From Mantis religiosa (lineage: Eukaryota > Arthropoda > Insecta > Mantodea > Mantidae), in NCBI GenBank assembly GCA_030765055.1, contig CM060955.1, positions 158,250,243-158,314,242 on the forward strand: a stretch of DNA of 64,000 nt, given 5' to 3'. Positions 10,435 through 22,400 of this stretch are shown one piece after another. The first letter of the stretch is position 1. Every line of letters begins with the position of its first letter. The notes under the pieces were generated by a model, which was not told where the DNA came from, searched no databases, and was given only the letters and a program-made list of their open reading frames with translations. The position numbers were made by a program, and so were the translations under genes.

Positions 10435-13400
10435 CTGAAACACAAAAAATTAACTTTTATATTAAAAGACACAAGATGTAAAAATTATTAGCACAATAGA
10501 CTCTATACGTTCACGACTCTATGTGTTCTAGGTAAAAAACATGTTCTAGTAAAATATGGTACATGAAGTACTAGTTTGGCTGAAAATTACAAGTTCTTTA
10601 CATAAAGATAATTATTTTCTAAAATGAAATGATTTCTTCATAAATAAAATGTAAATGTAAAAATACATATAAAATGAAAATGTAGAAGCACATAAGTTAA
10701 ATAAGGGTATAGCTTACACTATGTGGGAGAGATTGAGAGTTTTCTCAGGCTCCTCTGGAAATCGTGGAATGTTTGTTTTGCCCTTTTCCGGAACACATCG
10801 AAAAGATTTCCTTAATGAATGGCCTATTTGTTTGCTTGGAGATTTCTGCAAAAATAAAGAAGTGTATAAGTTTGTAGCATACTATAAAGACAATATTAAA
10901 ACTTTAGAAAGACTCATCACATAACCACACCCCTCATCAAGAAATTGATGCTACTTCTTGGAAGCAACTGCAAGGTGTAATGGGAAATTTCATAAAGAGT
11001 TACCAAAAATGATTGAACATCTCTTTGCTTGATGTACACTTGATATACTTTTAAGTATTTATGTTATGTGTGTTACAAAAAACTTGTGTGACAAATCACT
11101 ATATTTACTAAAGACTTCCTGTCACTCACACTGCCAAAATAGCAACCAACCTGGTTGACTTGCTGCATGCCACAAAACCGGTCCTGCTAACTTTATTCCA
11201 CAGTAACAGATATGCACTTAGAAAATGTTTACTCAAATTTTTAATTAAGTTAATTGATGGAAATTAATCCTGTATTCACACTGCTGTGTACAGGCTAAGT
11301 AGTAGTAGTAGTAGTGGGGCTTAGGGGCGCACAACAGCTGAGGTCATTAGCGCCCGAGCTCAGACTAGGTAAAGCCCAACTGAAATGTAAACGCTAAAAT
11401 CAATAAAATCCACTAAAATCCACTAAAAGGTCCAAAAACACAATAAACATAAAAGATGCTCAAACTGTTAAAATAGATAAAATAGGAGTGTCGAGATGAA
11501 TCTAAAATGAGGCACGGCGAGGGATGTTGAAATCATATGGAGCGAAGCATTCCGCTGCGCTGTAAAAAGTCGAAGAGGCCCTCCACAGCAGCAATATCAT
11601 CCCTCAACATTGCGCTGAGGTTGGATGCCAAACCCAAGGAGGAGCGCAACGTTGAGTAAAATCGGCACTCCACTAAAAAGTGCTCTACCGTCAAAGGCTC
11701 ACCGCAGTGAGAACAATCAGGTGCTGAGTCCTGGCGTAACAAGTGTTGATGGCTAAAACGGCAGTGCCCGATGCGAAGTCTAGCTAAAATAACTTCTTCC
11801 CTGCGAGAAGAACGTGAAGATGTGGCCCAGGGAAGCGGAAGAGGTTTAACCTCCCGGAGTTTGTTCCCAACGAGCGCGGACCAGTCATCATGCCAGCGAG
11901 TGTTGATGGCTTGGCGAAGGGAAGCACTAAGATCTTCGAAAGGAACAGAATTGCTAAAAACTGTGGGGGATAAAATAGCAGACTTCGCGGCGGCATCAGC
12001 AGCCTCGTTGCCCGGAATGCCTACGTGTCCGGGAACCCAAACGAACGACACGTGGAACCCTGAATTAGCGAGCGAATGCAGCCGATCCTGTATTCGCTGT
12101 ACTAGGGGATGGCTGGGGTACAGCGAACGAATGCTCTGTAGAGCACTCAGAGAATCGCTACAGATGGCAAAGTGGTTAGAGTGCTGCTGGCTGATAAAAA
12201 GTAGGGCTTGATAGATACTAAAAAGTTCAGCGGTAAAAATCGAGCACTGTCCGGGAAGACGAAACGTAAAACTCTCCGCAGCAGCTACGAAGGCACAACC
12301 AACACCTCGGTCGGTTTTAGAGCCGTCCGTAAAAATAAAACTGTAGTTCTTAAAATGCTGCTGAAGTTCTAAAAATGCGGATTGGATGCCAGTGGTCGGA
12401 AACGCAGACCTGGGCATGGACGTCAACCCAAGGTGGAATAAGGAGTCATACCGCGACCAAGGAGGAAAATTAGATTCCCTCCGAGGTAATACTGGCGGCA
12501 GATTGGCGTCCAGGGCCCGAACAAGCAGGCGAAAGCGAACACCGGGCGGAAGTAATGCAAGGGGGCTGACAGCGTACTGGCGATCAAGAGACGAGTCAAA
12601 GAAAGGCTTGTACGTTGGGTGCGTGGGTAGAGAGGATAGACGGCATGCGTAGGTGCATAAAAGAATATCTCGCCTATAGCACAGGGGGGGTTCAGCTGCT
12701 TCAGCGTACAGACTGGGGATGGGGCTGGTTGGAAAAGCACCAGTAGCTAGACGTATCCCCTGATTGTGCACAGGATCCAAACGACTCAAAATGGAAGGCC
12801 GTGCCGACGAATATACCACACTCCCATAGTCAAGCTTTGATCGCACCAGGGACCGATAAAGCTGTAAGAGCACGGTCCGATCAGCTCCCCAGGACGTACC
12901 TGTTAAGACACGTAAGATATTGAGGGATCGGGCACAGCGACCTTTCAGGGAAGCGATATGAGAATCCCAGCTAAGCTTCCTATCGAACACCAATCCTAAA
13001 AATTTAGCTTCCTCTGCAAAAGGAAGCGTATGGGGACCGAGGTGGAGTGAGGGTGCATCAAACGCCTTACGGCGCCAAAAGTTCACGCACACGGTCTTCT
13101 CGGTGGAAAAATGGAAGCCGTTGTGGAGGCTCCAAGTGTAAAGGCGATCTAAACAGACCTGGAGCCGACGCTCCAAGATACTCGTCCGCCGAGAGCTACA
13201 ATATACGGCGAAGTCATCCACAAATAAAGAAGAGGATATTCCAGCGGGAATACACTCAGTGATAGGATTGATGGCGATGGCAAAGAGGAGAACGCTGAGG
13301 ACCGATCCCTGGGGTACCCCGTTTTCCTGATGGAAAACGCGGGATAAATTACACCCCACCCGAACACGAAAGGACCGCTCCTTCATGAATTCCCGGAGGA

Positions 13401-16400
13401 AAATGGGAAGTCGACCACGAAGACCCCACTGATGTATGGTGCGTAGTATGCCAGTCCGCCAACAGGTGTCATAGGCTTTCGTAAGGTCAAAAAAGACGGC
13501 CACAGTTTGGCAGCGGCGCAGGTAGGCGTTCATGATATGGGTCGAGAGAGAAATCAGGTGATCAGTGCTGGAACGGTAACGGCGAAATCCGCATTGGATG
13601 TTGCACAGAAGGTTCTCCGACTCAAGCCACCAACGTAAGCGCCCAGTAATCATGCGCTCCATCACCTTACACACTGTACTGGTGAGGGAAATGGGGCGGT
13701 AACTGGAGGGCAAACGGCGGTCCTTACCCGGTTTTGGGACCGGAATGATAGTTGCCTCGCGCCAAGCTGTAGGGAAAACTCCGTCACGCCAGATGCGGTT
13801 GTACATACGCAGTAGATAGTCTTTACTAGCAAGGGAGAGGTGTTGAAGCATAGCCACGTGAACACCATCAGGCCCAGGAGCGGAAGAGCGAGAGGAGCAT
13901 AACGCCGAGTCCAGCTCCCGTAAGCTAAATTCGGCGTTGTAGCACTCAAGGTTAGCTGAGCGGAAAGATAATTCCTGGGCCTCAATCTGAGATTTGAGGA
14001 CCCGAAACGTCGAAACGTAGTTAGCAGAGCTGGAGGCGGCAGCAAAAGTGCTACCCAGGCAGTTAGCAACATCAACCGCATCTACAACAGTGAGAGGTCC
14101 ATCCTGAAGTCCAGGAATGGACAAGGGTGGCCGTTTACCGGCAACACGTCGGAGTTTCTCCCAAACCACAGAAGAAGGGGTGGCGTGCGAGAAAGAGACA
14201 ACAAAGGAAGTCCAGGACGCTCTTTTGCTAGCCCTAAAAACACGTCGGGCTCGTGCGCGCAGCTGTTTATAAGCTACCAAGTTCTCGACGGTAGGGTGTT
14301 GTTTAAATATCCTAAGGGCTTTCCGGCGTGCGCGAAGGGCATCGCGGCACTCAAGAGTCCACCACGGGACAGGCAAACGCCGAGGCTCCGTGGAGGATTT
14401 CGGAATAGATTGCTCGGCAGCGGAGACAACAACTGAAGTGAAATGGTCGACCAGAAGGTCGATAGTAGTAAATTCGGAATCCTTGAATGTGGCAGCTTCG
14501 GAAAAGAGCACCCAGTTAGCCTTGGAGAGTTGCCATGAGGCTGCACGCGAGCAGGGAACGTTGTGGGAGAGCAACGTTAGCACACATGGGCAGTGATCAC
14601 TGGAATGAGTGTCAGATACTACATGCCATTGGAAACAATGAGCAAGCTGTGTGGAGCAGAGAGAAAGATCGAGGTGGGAGGGAGTACCGGTGGAATCGGA
14701 AAAAAAGGTGGGTTCACCAGTGTTTAAAACAAGGAGAGGAAACTGGTCAAAGAAGTCAGCAAGTAGGGTCCCCCTTGCACACGCCCTAGGAGAGCCCCAA
14801 CACGGATGATGGGCATTAAAATCCCCCAAAAGAAGAAAGGGTGTGGGGAGCTGCGAAGCTAGTTGAGAGAGGTCCGCAGGAAGGACGGAGTCTGAAGGGG
14901 GGAGGTAAACTGTGCATAAGGTAAACGATAAACCTGGAAGACTGAGCCGAAGAGCAACAGCTTGCAAAGTAGTGTTAAGAGGTAGAGGTTGACCAAAAAC
15001 ATCAGCACGTGTAAGGATCATGACACCACCATGAGCAGGAGAGCCCACTTCCGGCACAAGGTCGAAGCGTACCGGAATATAATGACGCAAATCAAAAGCA
15101 TCCTGAGGGCGAAGTTTGGTCTCTTGTAAACAAACCGCTATGGGGTTGTAGGACCGCAACAAGAGCTGGAGCTCTGCCCTATGTGAGCGCACACCACGAA
15201 TGTTCCACGTTAAAAGAGCCATGGAAAAGGACTAAGGGGTAGCGGCGGTTTTAGGGAGAAAATTCAAGATAGCAAGAGCGCGAGGAATGCGGGTTCAGGT
15301 GATCGGACGTCGTTTCTCCTTTTTTCGCACTTTGGCGCACTTGGGACCGACAAACGGTCGCTCCATGGGCGACTCCTCAGATGTGCGGGAGTCAGAAGAG
15401 TCCCTTCGAGAAGGGGATCGGGAAGCCGACTGAACAGAAGCCCTGCCGGTTCCTCGAATGCGACTACGGGAGCGGCACACCGTAGAAGTACCGGGAGTAG
15501 TGCTGACCGACACGGACCGTGAAACTGCAGCTGGGGCAGTAGAGGAGCTAGATGAGGCTGTTGGTGCCAACGCCTTAAAAGGATTGGCAGTCTCCAGCAA
15601 GTCGCATTGGGTTGACGCATCCGAAACATTGACGGTCCGTGTGGCAACAGACTGCGCAGGAGAGCGACGAACTGCGGATGCGTAACCTAAGCTGGCAGCG
15701 GGTTTCAGTTGCTCAAACCGTCGTTTTGCCTCTAGAAAGGACAGACATTCTTTGACGCGCAGTTCCTGAATGGCCTTCTCATCAAGAAACTGCGGACACT
15801 GCCGGGAGCTGGAGGGATGCGTACCACCGCAATTGGTGCAGACCGGGTCACGAGTACATGTAGCATCGCCATGGGGAGGTAAACTGCAACGGTCACATAC
15901 AGCATCAAAAGTACAACGGGCCTGAGTATGCCCAAACCGCTGACACCGAAAACAGCGCATAGGGTTTGGGACATACGGTCGCACTGCAGCACGTTCGTAC
16001 CCACAATAGATAGCGTCCGGTAATGTGGTTCCTTTGAAAGTGAGGAAGACTGTCCGCAACGGAACAGACTGTCCATCACGTTTACCAAGGAGACGGTACG
16101 CCTCGCACACATTCTGGTCAGTCAAATTAGATGCTATTTCCTCGTTAGAGAGGCCGTCCAAACTGGAGGTTGTCACGACCCCTCTACAGCTATTCAAAGT
16201 CTTATGTGGGGCTACCCGAATGGGGTAGGAACCCAACAAGCAAGCCTTCAGGAGCTTACTGGACTGATCCTGGTTCTTTGTTTCTACCAAAAGGGTACCG
16301 TCTCTTAACCGAGTTGCAGATTTTAGAACGCCACATATCCGATCAAGCTCGCGTTGGATATAGAAAGGACTAATGTCTCGCATTGTCTTGTTTTCACAAG

Positions 16401-19400
16401 TCAGGGTCACGACCAAAAACGAATCAAATGGTGAAGGTTTGCGCGGAGGAGCCATGGTTAAAGGACCCCCTTCCGGATGAAACAGTATTTTTTTATGTCG
16501 AACAACGAGCTCTACGTTGCGGCGCCACTTTGATACAAACTTGTGGGTGGCGAACAAGGGTTACCACAATTGACCACTGTTCACGGAGACTGACGGCAGA
16601 ATGTTTATTGTTCGATAAACTTTATTTGTTCCTCTCGTATATATGAACCGACAATTATGAAACACCGAACATGTTGACCACCCTAATAGGCTGCACGTTT
16701 GACTATTCCTAATATCGGCTACACGCCGAAGACTTTATTATGATTTTCTAGCCGTGACACGTCTCCCATCGGCGAACGCCGAAGAGAGTGCTTCCTACCA
16801 CAACTGCGTGTGTATCTTTATATATCACTTTCACCCTCCAAATTCCTTTTTAAACAAAGTCCTTTTGTGGCTGTTTTGGTCGTCATTGTAAACGATTCGA
16901 AGAATACCCCATTCATGTATGTCAAGTGACAATTCCTTTAGAAACCTAAGGTCACTGTTCCTTTCATTCATGGCATTGTTATAAACAGTTTCCCCAACTA
17001 AACTGGCCTTGGGGCTTGGTCTCACAAAGACCCAACATTCCTTTTACGTCTATCATTATTATTTTCTTCTGCAAACAATAATTTCGGTATCAAATGCCCC
17101 CATAGATATTATTTTATTATCCCATAATGAAATAATATATATGTCTTGCCCGAATATAACGCAAAATATTAAACCTTTGTCAGCAACTTCCAATTCATTT
17201 TACAATATCTTCTCACAACATTAATTTTTACATGACATTTCCTAAAAATTGTTCACCTGGTTACATAACAACAGTTCATTTAAAATTTACTAACATTCTG
17301 TTCTGCAATTTTCAACTTTAAAATATTACTCGGAAAAGATTTCAATTTACCTCATCTCTCTTTTTCTCTATCTGATCTACTTAAAATGACTTCATCTTGT
17401 TGTTACCCTTGAAACAATTCCTAAATATACACTCTTATGTTTAAATCAATGGTACATTCATAAGATTATATTTGTATACAACATTTCTGAGTTCTTCTTC
17501 TTGATTCTATATAAATATTCTTTTCAAAAGTCTTTCATTGTTCTGATATTTTTTTTTTTAACTGGTTATTTTTTTTTTTTATACATTTCCGAATACTTCT
17601 TTATGATTCTATATAAATATTATTTTCAAGAGTCTTTAAGTGTTCTGATTTTCATTACTATATTTTTTCACTTGTTTAGTTTTAAGTTTCACTGCACTGT
17701 CACAACACTGTTTACACTTAGCCTATACATTTTACACTACACTGATTATACTTAACCTACACAATTTACAAGTTTGTTTCCCTTCTAATTTTACAATTTT
17801 GTTATTATACTTTAGTTTAAGTTCCTACCATTTACAAGAAAATTCATCATTCCACAACGTACTTCGAAATACAAGAGAATTTTGCGGACTTTTCCGTGTA
17901 TAAAGGACTTATTTATTATACATCCCCATGATTTTTCCAAATTTAACTTAGATATCGGACATCGATTTTTTTTTCTATCTTTCTTAGGCATATTCTGATG
18001 GAACTGTGCCCCTTGCCCGAAATATTTTAATATTTCTGTTTCGTTTATCCCTGGATTTTGCATGTTTTTCAATGTTTCATTTTTCACCGTGATCCCTATT
18101 GCTACCTCACTAATTTCACTTGTGGTTTTCTCTAAATTCCTCGTCAGTTTTCTATTTTCCCACTCTGATGCTTCTAGTCTGCTCCTAGTTTCTTCCAACT
18201 CTTTTTTAGCCATTTCTCTTTCTTTGTCTAATTTCTGTGCTATTTCCTCCCTCAGTTTTCTGTTTTCACTGTCTGATTTTTCCTTAACTACATTCAAAAC
18301 TTCATTTTCAGCGTTCTGCGTTTCCTCACTAACACCTTTCCCTAAATTGTCTGTTACCTGATCAGCTTTTTCTCTTACGTTCTCTACTTCCTGACTAACT
18401 TTCCCGAAATTTTCTAACGACTGTTGTTGATTGTCTAACTTCTTTCCTAGTTCTATTTGTCCTACCTCCAACTTCTGAACACTATTTTCTAACTTTTCTT
18501 CTATCTTTTTTAAACTTTGACTGTTATCATCTATCTTTTTACTTAAACTTTCAATTAAACTTTGATTGTTATCCTTCATCTCTTTTCTTAAGCTTTCATT
18601 GTCTTTACTTAAACTTTCATTGCCTTTTCTTAAACCTTGAATCTCATTCTCTATATTTTTACTGAAACTTGCAAACATTTCTCTGAGTGCCCCTAACATA
18701 CTTCTTTCCATTTCTACATTATTTGGGACAGTTACACTACACTCTGGTACTTCAACTTCCTGCCTACTGCTACTAGCATCAACCTCCTGGACTTCCATGC
18801 CTTCTACAGAATTTTGACTCAGCATTTTTCCACTCCTTAAATACATTCACAGTAGTCTAGAATATAATTTAACACTCTGTACCTTTGATTGTTTTTTTAC
18901 TGGCTCCTGATGATGTCACTGATGACGATGCCGGCCTCGTTTCTTCTTTACAGTCGAACTGTTGACGAATTTCTTGATGGGTCGACCGTCCTCCTGTCGA
19001 ACCACCTTCTACTGTTGAACCTCGTTGTCGGGTTGAAACTCCTACTAGGTTGAATCTGCTTCTCTTGTTGAACCTCGTCGTCGGGTTGAAACTACTTCTA
19101 GGGTTGAACCTCCTTCTCAGGTTGAACCTCCTCCTGTTGTCGAACGTCCTTCTCCTATCGTGCCGAACCTCCTTCTCTTATCGAGCTCCACGTTGGCGCG
19201 CCAGTTTGAAACAGTATTTTATATGTCGAACAACGAGCTCTACGTTGCGGCGCCACTTTGATACAAACTTGTGGGTGGCGAACAAGGGTTACCACAATTG
19301 ACCACTGTTCACGGAGACTGACGGCAGAATGTTTATTGTTCGATAAACTTTATTTGTTCCTCTCGTATATATGAACCGACAATTATGAAACACCGAACAT

Positions 19401-22400
19401 GTTGACCACCCTAATAGGCTGCACGTTTGACTATTCCTAATATCGGCTACACGCCGAAGACTTTATTATGATTTTCTAGCCGTGACACGTCTCCCATCGG
19501 CGAACGCCGAAGAGAGTGCTTCCTACCACAACTGCGTGTGTATCTTTATATATCACTTTCACCCTCCAAATTCCTTTTTAAACAAAGTCCTTTTGTGGCT
19601 GTTTTGGTCGTCATTGTAAACGATTCGAAGAATACCCCATTCATGTATGTCAAGTGACAATTCCTTTAGAAACCTAAGGTCACTGTTCCTTTCATTCATG
19701 GCATTGTTATAAACAGTTTCCCCAACTAAACTGGCCTTGGGGCTTGGTCTCACAAAGACCCAACATTCCTTTTACGTCTATCATTATTATTTTCTTCTGC
19801 AAACAATAATTTCGGTATCACGGAACTGTCGGCGTCAGCCTGCCATCCGGGGGTGAAAGAAAAAGACACCAAACCTTCACGGTCTGCGCCGTCATGGGAG
19901 ACCCCTCCCACAACCGATCTCGATTGTACTTCAGAAGAGCTACCGTCCAACTACTGTTGCCCAAATGTGAGAACCGTTCACCACGTGACACCCCGGCTTT
20001 AGGCCCCTACCACAGGAATAACCGCCTGTGGCCCCCCACTTTAGGCCGTGCAGCAGTCAACAGACGCATGCACGGATTCAGGGGGCTTGTGGTTGATTAC
20101 ACCGGGGCTCCCGTCAGCGGTAACACGTCCGGCTGGTAATACTGGCCCAATGACTCACGGCCTTCGGACCATTAATACCAGCCGGGCCTCATTGAGACTA
20201 CGTGAGTGTACATGACGGTGTGGACGGGCTCCGCACCTAAGGTCACACACAGGGTCAGTAGGGAGTCCACTACAACCTTCACGCCTGAGACCTCCGGAGA
20301 GCACGCAAGTCGGAAGCCGCGCTGGAACCGTGGGACAGGAACCACGGAGACAGAAGAAAGATCCCTGGTGGTGAGGCAGGAGTTTATAAACCTAAACAGC
20401 TAAAGCTAAAATAGAGCAATAAACCTAGAAGAGGAAGAAGCTTAAAACTAAGGGTGACCAACGTGGCACAACCAAAATGGGGTGAGAGGGTGACGATGGG
20501 GATGATTGGCTCGGGACCCCGGGATCGCCAATGCCCGTACCTACCGTAGTAGGCCCCTGGGGGGTGAACAGGCTAAGGTTTTGTATAGATAGACTCAAAC
20601 TGAAAAATTCAATATCATGGCCGGGATTTGAACCGCAGATCTCTTGGTTTCCATCCAGTCGCTTAGACAGAGTCAAACTGAAAAATTCAAAGCAATTGCT
20701 CCTGATGTTTCACTCCAATCTTATTGAGCATCACCCATTCAAATGAGAAATAATATTAATTTGTACATTCTTTCTTGAGAAAAAAGATCATCTTCCTATT
20801 TAATGCTTCATTTGGGTAAGGGATAACTATTGTCAGAGGAGTTATAATTGCATTTGTAAATGTGTCCCAAACTAAAGATGAAATAGTTTTGCCTTTTCTG
20901 CATTAATAAGTGTACAATTCTCCTAGTTATTTTTTTTTTTATTTTGTAATTTACGTCCTCCAACGTTGTCATATCGGACGGTGAATGAAATGGGTGAAAT
21001 GATGCTCAAATGAGTCCAGGGTCCATGGAGCTTAGAATTACCCGACATTCGTCTTGAAGGATAAGGGAAAATCCCGGAAAAAACCTTATCCAGGTAACTC
21101 ACCCTGACCGAGATTCGAACTCGGGACCCCTTGAACGTGAGGCAGACATGCTACCATCTACGCTACCGAGGCGGGCTCAATTCTCCTAGTGTCACAGGCT
21201 GTAAAGTCCTCTTCATTTGTAATGAATTCTGTATAATTTTAATGCTAAAGTTCTGCAAGATTTTCTTCAAATGCAATTTTCTTATTAAAATTAGGTAAGT
21301 GTGTCAACCTTCTGTACAATTTTCTCCATTTACAAGTATTTTATTGTGACTTTGTGGGTTCGTAGAATTAAAAGTCCAAGTTGCAGATATTCCAATTTTT
21401 TTTTTTATTTCCATAGAACTACACTGTTCAATTCTCACGTAACAACATACACAACACAATCTACCAAGGTTGAAAACAATAACAAACAGTGTTCTGTTTA
21501 CATCAGCTCAAGCTGTTTACTGCTTACGACTGATTGATCACTAACCATGGCTTCTTTTTATACACCCATTCATGAATTCCAGACTGTTATAGAATTTTCT
21601 CTAACATGTCACCAGATAAAACACGAATGTTCTAGAATGTAACTATATCTGTGTCGGCAAGTCTTTTATCTCCCTGGCTATGTTTATCTACTTATACAAG
21701 CTCTTTATCTCCGTAAAACACTATCCGTCTGTTGTCTATTTGCACCAAACCTTTTATGCACATTGCTGTGACATTTCATTAGTTTCTGGGAACTTCTTCC
21801 CTACCCTCAGAAACTAGTTCCCAGAAACAAGTGTTCATAAAAACTTGTAAGTGGATAAAAGTGTATACAACATTGACTCATTTGCCTAATTTTAATAACA
21901 ATGGCACGCCACTTTCTGTAATACTTCTTTTTATTCTATACAATTTTCTTAATTTTCTTTGCAGATTCTTTATATAACAATGCAGAATAAATTTACAAGT
22001 TTAATTCATTTCAAAATTCTCTCATCATTATTCTTATTAACTACTTTTTCTGCTTGTACAGAACTTATATGTGCATATAAGTTTATAACTTTCTAATAAA
22101 TTAAATAAATCTCAGCTTTAGGTCATCTTTTGTAATGTTAACTTTAAAAATGTAAGTCATTTTAGATATACTTTTTCAAACATTTTTAGGTTACCAAATC
22201 AAAGTCGTAAAATAACATATTAAAAATTCTAGCAATCTAAAACATTATTTACTCAAATTTTTACACCAATGTTCAAACAATGTGGATATCTTTTAGTATT
22301 CAACTCTGTACGACAGTAAAATTGTATCTGGTATACTTACATATGTAGTATATTCCTTAACCTCATGCTCGTTTGTATGAGGACCAGACACTCGACCACG

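Larger units (their letters stand above)
16478..19820 (-). mobile_element. Young non-autonomous LTR retrotransposon, 3.3 kb
   Basis: Two near-identical LTRs (614-615 bp, TG...CA ends) bound a 2.1-kb interior. CGGA is duplicated at 16474-16477 and 19821-19824. On the minus strand a candidate primer-binding site, TGGCGCGCCAACGTGG, follows the 5' LTR, and a purine-rich TATGGGGGCATT precedes the 3' LTR. The interior encodes only one Gag-like protein, with no protease, reverse transcriptase or integrase. It therefore needs enzymes from elsewhere. The 4-bp duplication favours a Gypsy-type integrase. Confidence 0.9.
11300..20567 (-). mobile_element. Full-length I-type LINE, split by an LTR retrotransposon
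   Basis: A non-LTR retrotransposon with a 5' UTR (20567-19825), two intact ORFs and a 3' UTR ending at 11300 in a CTA-repeat tail. It is flanked by a 10-bp duplication, ACAGGCTAAG (11290-11299 and 20568-20577). Without the LTR insertion (16478-19820 plus one CGGA) it is about 5.9 kb. An RNase H domain after the reverse transcriptase and a zinc-knuckle ORF1 place it in the I superfamily. Intact ORFs and exact duplications suggest a recent insertion. It is co-oriented with Dyb. Confidence 0.92.

Noticed and set aside
12386..14789. Several plus-strand and alternate-frame ORFs of 70-146 residues inside the LINE
   Set aside because: All lie opposite or in shifted frames of the intact ORF2 and ORF1 and show no motifs.
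16456..16557. 34-residue N-terminal extension of LINE ORF1
   Set aside because: It is encoded mainly by the inserted LTR. The LINE's own ATG is at 16455.
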